NCBI RefSeq assembly: GCF_900115665.1
Contig: NZ_FOXH01000002.1
Coordinates: 513,670 to 577,669 of the forward strand
Direction: 5' to 3'
Length of the DNA: 64,000 bases
DNA from: Pseudarcicella hirudinis
GTDB taxonomy: Bacteria > Bacteroidota > Bacteroidia > Cytophagales > Spirosomataceae
A program made the translations under genes and the position numbers. This document shows positions 28,274 through 37,320 of the stretch, piece by piece. Within the stretch, counting starts at the first letter, position 1, and the number at the start of each line of letters is the position of its first letter. The notes under the pieces are model-generated. The model did no database searches. It saw only the letters and a list, made by a program, of their open reading frames with translations, and had not been told where the DNA came from.

Positions 28274-28294
28274 TATCAGATTTATTGCCTGAAA

Positions 28295-28335
28295 CAGAAA
28301 GAGTCTGCGGTTTTCCGCAGGCTCTTTCTGCTTTT
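28295..28335 (+). terminator. Terminator after the Oar-like receptor
   Basis: Sixteen-step stem 28295-28310 with 28315-28330 (core CTGCGG/CCGCAG, one T-G pair) and a TTTT loop, 22 bases after the stop codon. Confidence 0.9.
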
Positions 28336-28445
28336 ATGGCTTTGGAGATTTTTTATGTCGGAGAACTTTTGATATCCTGTAAGTAATAAAGCAGACCTTT
28401 TCAGATTTTTGACAATAAAATTTAATTTAACATATAATTCTTTTT

Positions 28446-28476
28446 TTTGTCATTTATAGTCATATTTTTACGTTTG
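28446..28476 (+). promoter_or_regulatory. Perfect Bacteroidota promoter of the lipoprotein gene
   Basis: TTTG (28446-28449), exactly 19 bases, TACGTTTG (28469-28476). Both elements match the consensus fully; leader about 27 bases to the ATG. Confidence 0.85.
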
Positions 28477-28509
28477 TAAATATTTATTAATCTACAAACA
28501 TATTAAAAA

Positions 28510-29928
28510 ATGAAAAAAACTACCTATTACTTACTAGCTTTCCTGGCATTGGTTGTTTCATGTAAAACAAGTAATGAACTGACAGAGGTAACATCTGCAT
28601 CACCTCAGAATCCTAAAAACCCTAAAGCGAATTTAAGAACTCTTCCTGCCGGGGATCCCAATTTAGATGCAAACTGGGATTGGACTAATCAAACCTGGAA
28701 TGTTTACTTCAACAACGCTAACGGTACCATTGGTTCTGTGTCAACCTTAAATCCATTTACAGACGGTACACAGAAAATATTCGGAAATACGAATGTCAGT
28801 CAGGCAGATATGTATCCGGCTCAGGGCTGGATGCTGGTTGCCAGAGACTTCGGGACACCAACCGGTGCCAATGCTTATCCATTTATTTTACTTTATAACA
28901 AACATCGTGGCGTACTCCGGGTTGCAATATTAAGGACCTATGATGTTCTTTCTTCATTTCAGCAGATCACGCTTAGTTTTGCCACTACAGCGAGTTACCC
29001 GAAACTGTTTAAATTCGCGAGTACAGTGCCTGATATGGCCGGAGCTAATGCGAATAATCAGTTCACTCAAAGTGCTCTTACTTATGCAGGAGTACAGCAA
29101 TGGATGATTGCTGAGTTTAACTTGCAGGGATATTCAGCGAGTATGGATGATTTTGCCTCAATAAATGTGAATGTCTCAGAAGTCGTAAATTCTTCAGTCA
29201 GCCTTACCGGAAGTATTCAGTTGGACGGATCTGCTCAGCCACAGGTTGGAGAACCTGGCTTCTGGGGAGGGGTTAAAACGATTACTTCTTTTATAGCAAA
29301 AGCTTCTGAACCTGTTTCAAAAATCGTTAAGAAACCGGAATCGACATTTGCAGGTCTGTCAAGTGCGGCAACCGTTCTTGAAGCCTTATTCGATGCCGTC
29401 TCAGGATTTTCAGGCGGAGACAGCGGAAGCAGTTATAACATAAAGCTGAACGGCTCAACAACTCAGCAGGGAACAATTACACTTTCTTCTCCTAAAACCT
29501 CCTTCAGTGTTTATTTAAAGTCTTTCAATACGCCTGCATATCATGCCCTGCAATCCATTCCCTGGGGTGTTTTCGATATAAATCCGATTCCTTATACCAT
29601 TACGGATTATTATGATAATTTTGATCATGAAGGTAACCCTTTAGGATATACCAATCATTACTTTACATTGGATGTAGCACCAAATTTTGTTAGTTCGGTA
29701 TTATCAGTCAATCCTTCTATAGTAAATAATATTTCCCAGATCAGAGCAAAATTTGTGAGTGGTAACTCCTATCTAAATTCGGTGACTCCCTTTGAGTCTT
29801 TAAGCTCTTTTGAAAGCAGAAGTTATACTTTTAACTCTACCGATGCCTTTTTTAATACCGTAGGTATCGGATTAGAATTTATTTTTAATAATGGATCGGT
29901 TGTTTACAACGTTATTCCGCTTCATTAA
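28510..29928 (+). CDS. Lipoprotein of unknown function
   Basis: 472 residues. Signal peptide with lipobox LVVSC (Cys18), then a Pro/Asn-rich linker (SPQNPKNPKANLRTLP, about 31-46) and a long beta-rich region with many Tyr, Ser and Asn residues. I recognise no domain. An internal Gly/Ser-rich stretch (SGFSGGDSGSSYNIKLNGS, about 300-318) may link two sandwich-like parts. The absence of an Asp/Gly pattern after the Cys does not tell which membrane face it occupies. It has a perfect promoter and its own terminator and stands between the Oar-like receptor and the nucleotide-sugar genes. Confidence 0.75.
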   Translation: MKKTTYYLLAFLALVVSCKTSNELTEVTSASPQNPKNPKANLRTLPAGDPNLDANWDWTNQTWNVYFNNANGTIGSVSTLNPFTDGTQKIFGNTNVSQADMYPAQGWMLVARDFGTPTGANAYPFILLYNKHRGVLRVAILRTYDVLSSFQQITLSFATTASYPKLFKFASTVPDMAGANANNQFTQSALTYAGVQQWMIAEFNLQGYSASMDDFASINVNVSEVVNSSVSLTGSIQLDGSAQPQVGEPGFWGGVKTITSFIAKASEPVSKIVKKPESTFAGLSSAATVLEALFDAVSGFSGGDSGSSYNIKLNGSTTQQGTITLSSPKTSFSVYLKSFNTPAYHALQSIPWGVFDINPIPYTITDYYDNFDHEGNPLGYTNHYFTLDVAPNFVSSVLSVNPSIVNNISQIRAKFVSGNSYLNSVTPFESLSSFESRSYTFNSTDAFFNTVGIGLEFIFNNGSVVYNVIPLH

Positions 29929-29945
29929 AGCCAACCTGTGAAATA

Positions 29946-29987
29946 AAAAAACGCCCTGATTTCTCAACGGAATCAGGGCGTTTTTAT
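29946..29987. terminator. Bidirectional terminator between lipoprotein and uxs genes
   Basis: Perfect stem AAAAACGCCCTGATT (29947-29961) with AATCAGGGCGTTTTT (29971-29985), nine-base loop, between convergent genes. Confidence 0.92.
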
Positions 29988-30001
29988 GGATAAATCTATA
30001 C

Positions 30002-30976
30002 TTATTTAAACTCTCTGTGATTTGCCATTTTAAACAGCTCATCATTCGGAAGAGATTTGAAATATTCATAGGTAATTTTCAAGCCTTCTGCTCTTGAAAC
30101 TTTAGGCTCCCAGCCCAGAATTTCTCTCGCCTTTGTAATGTCCGGTTTGCGTTGCTTAGGGTCATCTTTTGGTAAAGGCAATGAAATTAATTTCTGATCT
30201 GTTCCGGTTAATTTGATGATTTCCTCACCAAATTCTTTGATGGTGATTTCATCAGGATTACCAATGTTTACAGGGTTTGCATAATCGCTTAATAATAAAC
30301 GATAAATTCCTTCAACCAAATCCGCTACATAACAGAATGAACGTGTCTGTGAACCATCACCAAACATGGTAAGGTCTTCGCCACGTAAAGCCTGTCCGAT
30401 GAAAGCAGGTAATACACGGCCGTCATTCAGACGCATTCTTGGGCCATAAGTATTAAAGATTCTTACAATTCTTGTTTCTAAGCCATGATAAGTATGGTAT
30501 GCCATAGTCATAGCCTCCTGGAAACGTTTTGCTTCATCATACACACCACGAGGGCCTACAGGGTTCACATTTCCCCAATATTCTTCCGGTTGCGGATGTA
30601 CATTCGGATCTCCGTAAACTTCAGAAGTTGAGGCAATCAGTACCCTTGCATTTTTCACTCTCGCCAGACCCAGGCAATTGTGGATACCTAAAGAGCCAAC
30701 TTTCAAAGTTTGGATTGGAATCTTCAGATAATCAATAGGAGAGGCTGGTGAAGCGAAATGAAGGATATAGTCCAATTCACCGGGAACATGGATGAATTTG
30801 GATACATCATGGTGATAAAATTCAAAATTCGGCAATTTGAAAAGGTGTTCAATATTTTTCAGATCACCTGTAATAAGGTTGTCCATGGCAATCACATGGA
30901 ATCCTTCCTTAATAAATCGGTCGCAAAGATGCGAACCTAAAAAACCCGCACCTCCGGTTATTAATACTCTTTTCAT
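30002..30976 (-). CDS. uxs: UDP-glucuronate decarboxylase (UDP-xylose synthase)
   Basis: 324 residues from the ATG at 30976, which opens the Rossmann fold directly ([17 protein letters not shown]); the longer frame adds 12 unlikely residues. An extended SDR with catalytic Thr-Ser-Glu 117-119 in STSEVYGDP and Tyr146-x3-Lys150 in [30 protein letters not shown] is typical of UXS. It converts UDP-glucuronate to UDP-xylose with bound NAD. It follows ugd by 94 bases, so the pair makes UDP-xylose from UDP-glucose for a glycan or exopolysaccharide. No glycosyltransferase is nearby. Confidence 0.92.
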   Translation of the reverse strand: MKRVLITGGAGFLGSHLCDRFIKEGFHVIAMDNLITGDLKNIEHLFKLPNFEFYHHDVSKFIHVPGELDYILHFASPASPIDYLKIPIQTLKVGSLGIHNCLGLARVKNARVLIASTSEVYGDPNVHPQPEEYWGNVNPVGPRGVYDEAKRFQEAMTMAYHTYHGLETRIVRIFNTYGPRMRLNDGRVLPAFIGQALRGEDLTMFGDGSQTRSFCYVADLVEGIYRLLLSDYANPVNIGNPDEITIKEFGEEIIKLTGTDQKLISLPLPKDDPKQRKPDITKAREILGWEPKVSRAEGLKITYEYFKSLPNDELFKMANHREFK

Positions 30977-30995
30977 TTTATCTGTTGTTAGTAAG

Positions 30996-31022
30996 CCTTT
31001 TCCGGCATGCAAGCCGGAAAGG
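30996..31022 (-). repeat. Intercistronic hairpin between ugd and uxs
   Basis: CCTTTTCCGGC (30996-31006) pairs with GCCGGAAAGG (31013-31022) with one bulge. No U tract follows on the minus strand, so it is not a typical terminator; it ends 20 bases before the uxs ATG and may affect mRNA stability or translation. Confidence 0.5.
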
Positions 31023-31070
31023 ACTTAGCTATTGTATTGTTCTTTTAAAAGAGAAACACTGAAAAGCAGG

Positions 31071-32384
31071 TTATGCTTTAACCGTTTCCCGGCCGATAGA
31101 GTAATAAGTATAGCCTAACTCTTTCATCGCATCAAGCTCATAAAGGTTACGACCATCAAAAATTACTTTATTTTTCAATAAGACATTCATAACGTCAAAT
31201 TCAGGTGTTCTGAATTGAGGCCATTCTGTCATAATCATTAAGGCATCGGCTTCTTTCAAAGCTTCATATGGTCCTTTTGTATAGGTAATTACATCACCGA
31301 TTACTCCTTTAACATTTGCAGCAGCTTCGGGATCGTAAGCTTTAATGATACATCCGGCTTCCAGTAGTTCTTTGATGTTATACAATGAAGGCGCTTCACG
31401 GATATCATCAGTATAAGGTTTAAAAGCCAGCCCCCATAGTGCGATGGTTTTGCCTTTCAGATCTCCTCCGAAATATTCCTTCAATCTTGGAATCAGTTTC
31501 GTTTTCTGATCTTCATTGACATCCATTACAGCCTGTAAAATCTTGAACTCGTAGTCAAATTCTTTTGAAGTTTTTTCAAGTGCCTGAACGTCTTTAGGGA
31601 AGCAGCTTCCGCCGTATCCGATTCCTGCAAAAAGAAAACGCTTGCCGATACGTGAATCTGTACCGATGCCACGGCGAATGTCATCAACGTTTGCACCAAC
31701 TTTTTCGCAAAGATTGGCGATTTCATTCATGAAAGTGATTTTGGTAGCAAGGAATGCATTGGCTGCATATTTTGTCATCTCAGCAGAACGTTCATCCATA
31801 AAAATGACAGGATTTCCCTGGCGAACCAGCGGAGCGTAAAGCTTGTTCATCATATTTTTTGCCTTTTCAGAAGAAGTTCCGATAACCACACGGTCTGGTT
31901 TCATGAAATCTTCCACGGCAACCCCTTCACGAAGGAATTCAGGATTGGAAACTACATCAAATTCTACCGTAGCATTTTTGGCGATATGACTGCTTACTAA
32001 TTCTGCCGTACCTACAGGAACAGTACTTTTATCTACAATTACCACATATTGATCCAAAATCGGACCCAAATCATCTGCAACCTTTAAGATATATTTTAAG
32101 TCAGCAGAACCATTTTCTCCCGGAGGTGTCGGTAAAGCAAGAAAGATGATTTTGGCATCTTTAATACCTTCCTGAAGATTTGTTGTAAAACTCAGACGAC
32201 CTTCATTTTTGTTACGATTGAACAGATCTTCCAGGCCTGGTTCATATATCGGCACAATGCCGTTTCTCATTTTTTCAATCTTTTTTTCGTCAATGTCAAC
32301 ACAAGTAACCTGGTTCCCGGTTTCAGCAAAACAAGTTCCCGTTACAAGTCCGACATAACCTGTTCCGATTACAGCAATCTTCAT
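31071..32384 (-). CDS. ugd: UDP-glucose 6-dehydrogenase
   Basis: 437 residues; oxidises UDP-glucose twice to UDP-glucuronate using NAD. N-terminal NAD-binding IAVIGTGYVGLVTG, VDKSTVPVGT at 118-126, NPEFLREG at 147-154, and catalytic Cys261 in GYGGSCFPKD. The C-terminal UDP-binding domain (LWGLAFKPYTDDIREAPS) is complete. First gene of the ugd-uxs pair; a TATTTTTG minus-7 element lies at 32429-32436 upstream. Confidence 0.96.
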   Translation of the reverse strand: MKIAVIGTGYVGLVTGTCFAETGNQVTCVDIDEKKIEKMRNGIVPIYEPGLEDLFNRNKNEGRLSFTTNLQEGIKDAKIIFLALPTPPGENGSADLKYILKVADDLGPILDQYVVIVDKSTVPVGTAELVSSHIAKNATVEFDVVSNPEFLREGVAVEDFMKPDRVVIGTSSEKAKNMMNKLYAPLVRQGNPVIFMDERSAEMTKYAANAFLATKITFMNEIANLCEKVGANVDDIRRGIGTDSRIGKRFLFAGIGYGGSCFPKDVQALEKTSKEFDYEFKILQAVMDVNEDQKTKLIPRLKEYFGGDLKGKTIALWGLAFKPYTDDIREAPSLYNIKELLEAGCIIKAYDPEAAANVKGVIGDVITYTKGPYEALKEADALMIMTEWPQFRTPEFDVMNVLLKNKVIFDGRNLYELDAMKELGYTYYSIGRETVKA

Positions 32385-32428
32385 GAATTTTTTGGTTTAT
32401 TAACTTGAAAATGTTATGAAATAATAGC

Positions 32429-32436
32429 CAAAAATA
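32429..32436 (-). promoter_or_regulatory. Candidate minus-7 element of ugd
   Basis: Minus-strand TATTTTTG matches TAnnTTTG, 45 bases before the ATG; no matching TTTG at minus 33. Confidence 0.35.
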
Positions 32437-32519
32437 AGGAATATTCTTGGATTCGTTTAAATATAGATTTTTTTTTATAACAGAAATGATTTATTGGCAA
32501 AAAAATCTGATTTTTCTTA

Positions 32520-32559
32520 GCAAAATAAAAGAGGAGCCGGAAATTTATTCCGGCTCCTC
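32520..32559 (-). terminator. Terminator of the PafA-like gene
   Basis: Ten-pair stem GAGGAGCCGG (32531-32540) with CCGGCTCCTC (32550-32559), followed on the minus strand by a U-rich tail, 23 bases past the stop. Confidence 0.88.
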
Positions 32560-32581
32560 AATGCCTGAGAAACAGTTTGTT

Positions 32582-34228
32582 TTATTTCTTTACACCGATA
32601 ATCGGATCTCCGATACTACCATTCGGCTCCAAAATACTTAAGATATCAGCAAGGGTCGGAGAAATATCCGAAATATTGGTTCTTGCAGAAGTTTCGCCGT
32701 TTTTAACATTCCAACCGTAGAATAAAAGTGGTACGTGCGTATCATAACGATACATTACTCCATGTGTTGTTCCGGTTTTATAACCACTAAACCATCCTGG
32801 ATTTAAAAGAAGCATAATATCACCGCTTCTGCGTGGATTATAACCATTCTTAACGAAGTCGATCTGATAATCATTTAAAGTGGTATTTGATAAATCATGC
32901 AGATTGATAACATCGGCTACATCATCTCTTTTTGTCAGCGTTTCTTTAATTACCTCAGAAATCTCTTTGATAGAGATTTTTTTCTCTTTCAGAAGTGCAT
33001 GATTAAGATATAACTGATAATTCTCCTCTGCACGGATAAAATCTCCTTCTCCGAATTTAGCTTTTAATGCATCCTTAACTTCGGCTCCGGCTTTTGTTTT
33101 ATCAAAAACGCCGGCAGGCAGATGGTTCAGAATCCAGTTCCCCGGAACATCCGCTGCACCATGATCAGCACTGAGGAATACCAGATAATTACCTTTTCCT
33201 ACAGAACTATCCAGGTTGTTAAGCAAATCGGCAAGATCAAGATCGAGTCTTAAATAAGTATCTTCTGCCTCAATTGAATTAGGTCCGAACATATGACCAA
33301 CGTAGTCGGTAGAAGAAAAACTTACTGTAAGAAAATCTGTTTTTTCACCTTTTCCTAAATTTTCATTTTTAAGAGCAGCTAAAGCAAAATCTTTTGTCAG
33401 GGTATTACCGAAAGGGGTAGTTCTGATAACTTCCAGAAGATTTACGCCCGGTCTTGCCAGCAATTCATGAGGGAAAACAGGTTTTTCCTCTCCCGGCAAT
33501 TTACCTTCAAAAGGCATATCATCTGCTGTACTTTCTGTATATTGATCGAGAGGAAGGAGTGTATTCCAACCCTTTACCATGTATTTTTGAGGGAATTTCT
33601 GTCCATTGAAATCTTTTACCCATTGCGGCAGCTCCTTCATGTAAAAGCTTGAAGTGATCCATGAACCGTCTTTCGAATCGAACCAATAAGCGCCGTTGGC
33701 TGTATGACCTGCAGGAAGAATAGCTCCACGGTCTTTCAGGGCAATACCAATGGTTTTTGACTGATGATTATTTGCGATTTTCAACTGATCTGTAATTGTT
33801 GAAACCAAAAGATTTTTGGGAGACATCAGACCGGCTTTAGTACTGCTTCCAACGGTTGCCACACTTGAATCTTCCACACAATAAATCGTTTTTCCGGTTT
33901 GCTGGTTAAACCATTCGTTTCCTACAATTCCATCAAGTGCAGGGCTGGATCCGGTAAAAATAGCAGCATGTCCGGCAGCAGTTACAGTTGGAACATAATC
34001 ATAATGGTTATTGCGGCAATTAAACCCGTCTCTCATTAATCTTTTAAAACCACCCTCTGAATATTTATTGTAAAAGCGATAAAGATAATCGTATCGCATT
34101 TGATCCACCACGATACCAACCACTAATTTTGGTTTAGGTAAAGTACTTGAAACAGGTTTAGCCTTCTGGGCAAATGAAGAGCTGATTACAAGGCTTGCAA
34201 GCAGCAGGGAGCAAATTTTTTTCAACAT
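32582..34228 (-). CDS. pafA: PafA-type alkaline phosphatase, exported
   Basis: 548 residues with a signal peptide (1-20). It matches the calcium-insensitive periplasmic phosphatase PafA of Bacteroidota: metal Asp42 in GIVVDQMRYDYLYR, nucleophile Thr83 in PTVTAAGHAAIFTG, Asn104 in VGNEWFN, and Lys165 and Arg167 in ALKDRGAI, with spacings like the catalytic Thr79, Asn100, Lys162 and Arg164 of the Elizabethkingia enzyme. SADHGAADVPG supplies further zinc ligands. It releases phosphate from phosphomonoesters independent of phosphate starvation in studied species. Own TATCTTTG promoter element and terminator. Confidence 0.92.
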   Translation of the reverse strand: MLKKICSLLLASLVISSSFAQKAKPVSSTLPKPKLVVGIVVDQMRYDYLYRFYNKYSEGGFKRLMRDGFNCRNNHYDYVPTVTAAGHAAIFTGSSPALDGIVGNEWFNQQTGKTIYCVEDSSVATVGSSTKAGLMSPKNLLVSTITDQLKIANNHQSKTIGIALKDRGAILPAGHTANGAYWFDSKDGSWITSSFYMKELPQWVKDFNGQKFPQKYMVKGWNTLLPLDQYTESTADDMPFEGKLPGEEKPVFPHELLARPGVNLLEVIRTTPFGNTLTKDFALAALKNENLGKGEKTDFLTVSFSSTDYVGHMFGPNSIEAEDTYLRLDLDLADLLNNLDSSVGKGNYLVFLSADHGAADVPGNWILNHLPAGVFDKTKAGAEVKDALKAKFGEGDFIRAEENYQLYLNHALLKEKKISIKEISEVIKETLTKRDDVADVINLHDLSNTTLNDYQIDFVKNGYNPRRSGDIMLLLNPGWFSGYKTGTTHGVMYRYDTHVPLLFYGWNVKNGETSARTNISDISPTLADILSILEPNGSIGDPIIGVKK

Positions 34229-34247
34229 TTTTTAAGGTAGTTTTTCG

Positions 34248-34255
34248 CAAAGATA
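34248..34255 (-). promoter_or_regulatory. Candidate minus-7 element of the pafA-like gene
   Basis: Minus-strand TATCTTTG, full TAnnTTTG match, 19 bases before the ATG, inside the 58-base gap to the upstream gene. No TTTG at standard spacing. Confidence 0.5.
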
Positions 34256-34286
34256 ATCAGCCTGAGCTGTTACGAGAATAAACAAT

Positions 34287-34739
34287 TTATGAAATTTGAT
34301 CAAAAACAGGCAATTCGTTTAAAAAGCTAAATTTAAAAGTATCCCAGTTTGTTCTGCAATAATAATGAATTATCCCGTTTGTTACAGTAAGATACGGCGC
34401 CTTCAGTACCTGATTGTACAGCGCAGCCTGTTCAAAGGTATTTTCTGTAAGCTGGATAAACGGGGCTTTGCATTCAATGACCATGAAAATATTTCCCTCT
34501 CGGTCATAAACCTGGATGTCTGTCCTTTTGGAGAGTTTATTGTACCTCAGGCCGGATTCTAATTTAATGAGTGATTTTGGGTATTGCTGATGGTTAATCA
34601 GGTAATGCAGGAAGTGCTGACGAACCCATTCTTCGGGTGTCAGTAAAATATATTTTTTTCTGATAATGTCAAAAATATAGATGTTGCCCTCAATTTTCTT
34701 TAATTTGTGGTTGAAAGTTGGTAAATTAAGTTCTTGCAT
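34287..34739 (-). CDS. Solitary HsdR N-terminal (PD-(D/E)XK nuclease-like) domain protein
   Basis: 150 residues matching the N-terminal nuclease domain of type I restriction subunit HsdR. The nuclease core is visible as Asp74 in RTDIQVYD and Glu89-Cys-Lys91 in MVIECKAP, i.e. D-x14-E-x-K. No HsdM, HsdS or helicase gene is near, so it is not part of a restriction system here. Such solitary proteins are widespread in Bacteroidota housekeeping regions and may act in DNA repair or replication. No export signal. Confidence 0.87.
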   Translation of the reverse strand: MQELNLPTFNHKLKKIEGNIYIFDIIRKKYILLTPEEWVRQHFLHYLINHQQYPKSLIKLESGLRYNKLSKRTDIQVYDREGNIFMVIECKAPFIQLTENTFEQAALYNQVLKAPYLTVTNGIIHYYCRTNWDTFKFSFLNELPVFDQIS

Positions 34740-34933
34740 TTTGAAGAAAAATTGGAATTTCAGGCTAATTTAACTCCATTTTAGTGATTGCTTCTTTCAG
34801 GTTGCTGATTTTTATAAATGCTTCATTAATTTTTTTAACAGTAAAGAAATCCTGTTCTGAATGTTATTACAATAACCGGAAGAATTTTGCAGGTTTCTTT
34901 TGATACCAGATAAAACAACTGAATTATTATCCC

Positions 34934-35707
34934 ATGAAGACAAAACATGAAATAGTAGAAAACTGGTTGCCAAGATACACTGGCACCGCAATAGAAGAAT
35001 TTGGTCATTATATTCTTCTGACCAATTTTAGTAATTATGTAAAAATGTTTGCCGAGAAGTTTGATGTTGAAATCAAAGGACTGGATCGCCCGATGCAGAC
35101 TGCCACGCATGGAAACATTACCATTCTTAACTTCGGTATGGGTTCTCCTATGGCTGCGACGGTAATGGACATTCTTATGGCTATCGAACCGAAAGCGGTA
35201 CTTTTCCTGGGGAAATGCGGAGGATTGAAGAAAAACCTGACCTTAGGAGATTTAATTTTACCAATTGCAGCAGTAAGAGGAGAGGGGACTTCGGATGAAT
35301 ATATGCCTAAAGAAGTGCCTGCTTTACCTTCGTTCCGTCTGCAGCGCGCTGTTTCTTCCATGATTAAAAAACATGAGCTGGATTACTGGACTGGTTTGAT
35401 TTATACGACCAACAGAAGAGTATGGGAGCATGATGAGCAATTCAAGCAATATCTTACCGACATCAGAGCGATGGCAGTGGATATGGAGACTGCTACTATT
35501 TTTACAGTAGGTTTCGCTAATAAAATTCCTCATGGAGCTTTATTGCTGGTTTCAGATAACCCGATGACACCTGAAGGAGTAAAAACGGAAGAAAGCGATA
35601 AGAAAGTGACAAGTAATTTTGTAGAAAAACACCTCCAGATTGGAATAGATTCGTTAGAGGAACTTGCGATTTCAGGAGAATCTGTGAAACACCTCAGATT
35701 TGAGTAA
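34934..35707 (+). CDS. amn: AMP nucleosidase
   Basis: 257 residues, the short Bacteroidota form without the N-terminal regulatory domain of E. coli Amn (484 residues). Hydrolyses AMP to adenine and ribose 5-phosphate. Nucleoside-phosphorylase-type motifs: LNFGMGSPMAATVMDIL, VLFLGKCGGLKKNLTLGD, and AVDMETATIFTVGF with the purine-site Glu, then LLVSDNPMTPEGVKTEESD. Alone between a divergent HsdR-N gene and a convergent TPR gene, ending three bases before a repeat hairpin. Confidence 0.95.
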   Translation: MKTKHEIVENWLPRYTGTAIEEFGHYILLTNFSNYVKMFAEKFDVEIKGLDRPMQTATHGNITILNFGMGSPMAATVMDILMAIEPKAVLFLGKCGGLKKNLTLGDLILPIAAVRGEGTSDEYMPKEVPALPSFRLQRAVSSMIKKHELDYWTGLIYTTNRRVWEHDEQFKQYLTDIRAMAVDMETATIFTVGFANKIPHGALLLVSDNPMTPEGVKTEESDKKVTSNFVEKHLQIGIDSLEELAISGESVKHLRFE

Positions 35708-35709
35708 AC

Positions 35710-35780
35710 GAATTTTGAAATTTGGAATGCGGAGTGTGGAATGGTTTTATATTCCGCATTCCACATCCCCGATTTCGAAT
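35710..35780. repeat. REP-like intergenic hairpin (copy 1)
   Basis: A long imperfect inverted repeat that fills the whole gap between convergent amn and TPR genes. The core TGGAATGCGGA (35723-35733) pairs with TCCGCATTCCA (35752-35762); flanks continue with ATTTTGAAAT against ATTTCGAAT. Inside each arm GGAATGCGGA-type units occur in tandem. A related hairpin lies at 38236-38276 and a half copy near 59741. It may double as a terminator. Confidence 0.75.
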
Positions 35781-35781
35781 A

Positions 35782-37125
35782 TTAATTACAGTAATCTCTG
35801 ATTACATTATATGCCTGGTTGTATCCTAATTCCCCGGATTTACTTAAATCAAAGCAACCATCTGTATTACCTAAAGCTTGTTTGATAATCCCTCTTACAT
35901 AATATGCTTCAGCATATTTCGGATTAAGTTTTATGGCATTTGTACAATCCTGAACAGCACCTCTCTGGTCACCCATAGCTGATTTTACCATTCCTCTGGT
36001 AAAATATGCTTCAGCATAGGTAGGATTTAAATCAATGGCTTTATTATAATCTTCAATCGCCTGTTTGGTATCTCCCAGTCTTGCTTTGGCTAAACCTCTG
36101 TTGAAATATACTTCAGAACGTTCCGGTGACATTTCTGCCATTTTCAGTCTTTCCTGAACATTATTTCTGAGTTCGTCGAGAATCTGCTTCGTTATAGGAC
36201 CTGAGTAAACGATTTTAATTTTTTCAAGGTTTCCGGTCAGAATAGCTCTGTTATAATCTTCAATCGCTCCTTTTGTATTTCCGAGTTTATTTTTGGCAAA
36301 ACCTCTGCCATAATAAGCCCCGACACTTTCCTGATCTAAAGTAAGCGCTTTGTCAAAATCTGCCAATGCGCCTGAATAATCTTCAATCTGGCTTTTGCAA
36401 AAACCTCTGTGATATAATGATTCTGCGTCTTCAGGATTGATTTCAAGTCCTTTTGAGTAGTCAGCAATGGCTCCTTTAAAATCATTCAGTTTCATTTTGC
36501 TGAAAGCACGTCCTACATGTGGAGTTGGTCTTTTAGGACTGATTTCAATAGCTTTTGTAAAATCTTCAAGACTTCCTTTATAATCCTCAAGATTCTGCTT
36601 GCAGGTACCTCTTGCGATATAACTTGGGGCGTTGTCCGGAACAATCTCTATTGATTTATTAAAATCAGACAAAGCACCTTTGTAGTTTTCCGCCTTTACT
36701 TTACTCACTCCCCTGCTGAAAAAAGCATTTGCATCCAGTGGATTAAGTTCTATGGCACGGTTATAATCCTGAATGGCACCCTTGTTATCATCCTGTTTGC
36801 TTTTGCTCATGCCTCTTGCAATATAAGCCTCAGTATATTTAGGATTGAGGTCTATAGCCTTGTCAAAGTCGTTGATTGCACCTCTGTGATCCTTTAGATT
36901 ATATTTGGCATATCCTCTGTTGAAATAGGCAGTGGCATTTTCCGGAGAAGAATTAATGACCAGGGTAAAAGACTTTTGAGCTTCGGCATAATTGCTCGCA
37001 CGACTTTGCATAATGCCCAATTCCATATATTCCTGTGCGGATTGTTGTTGCGCTTTTGTGGGAAGTTGGGGCAAAAAAGTTAATGTGAGCAGGGAAGAGG
37101 CAATCAGTAAAAATCTCTTTTTCAT
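35782..37125 (-). CDS. Exported tetratricopeptide repeat protein
   Basis: 447 residues with a signal peptide (to about residue 25, TKAQ). Eleven TPR units follow, each of the form AYFNRGxAKxxLGDxxGAIxDFxKAIxLNP; a roughly 40-residue non-repeat insertion separates unit 8 from unit 9 (about residues 290-330). TPR arrays bind other proteins, so this is likely a periplasmic scaffold, but no partner is encoded nearby. Repeats are highly similar to one another, implying internal duplication. A 19-base palindrome lies 148 bases upstream. Confidence 0.92.
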   Translation of the reverse strand: MKKRFLLIASSLLTLTFLPQLPTKAQQQSAQEYMELGIMQSRASNYAEAQKSFTLVINSSPENATAYFNRGYAKYNLKDHRGAINDFDKAIDLNPKYTEAYIARGMSKSKQDDNKGAIQDYNRAIELNPLDANAFFSRGVSKVKAENYKGALSDFNKSIEIVPDNAPSYIARGTCKQNLEDYKGSLEDFTKAIEISPKRPTPHVGRAFSKMKLNDFKGAIADYSKGLEINPEDAESLYHRGFCKSQIEDYSGALADFDKALTLDQESVGAYYGRGFAKNKLGNTKGAIEDYNRAILTGNLEKIKIVYSGPITKQILDELRNNVQERLKMAEMSPERSEVYFNRGLAKARLGDTKQAIEDYNKAIDLNPTYAEAYFTRGMVKSAMGDQRGAVQDCTNAIKLNPKYAEAYYVRGIIKQALGNTDGCFDLSKSGELGYNQAYNVIRDYCN

Positions 37126-37272
37126 GGGAGGTCTGCAATAATTTATACGAAAATTGTTGGCTTTATTGAAACAGCATGAATTATTACTTCAATGCTTTTT
37201 TCAAAGAAAATTATTTCAAAGCCAAATTACAGATAAAATGTGTGTCAGCCAAAAAATAATTCCTGACAGAAG

Positions 37273-37291
37273 TATTCTACCTGTTAGAATA
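37273..37291. repeat. Palindrome between TPR and menA genes
   Basis: Perfect seven-base arms TATTCTA (37273-37279) and TAGAATA (37285-37291) around CCTGT. It could be an operator of the TPR gene; no U tract supports a terminator. Confidence 0.4.
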
Positions 37292-37320
37292 TGTCATAAT
37301 ATAAAGGATATTTTTACCGT

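Noticed and set aside
34287-34739. Type I restriction system
   Set aside because: Only an HsdR N-terminal domain is present; no helicase, methylase or specificity gene nearby.
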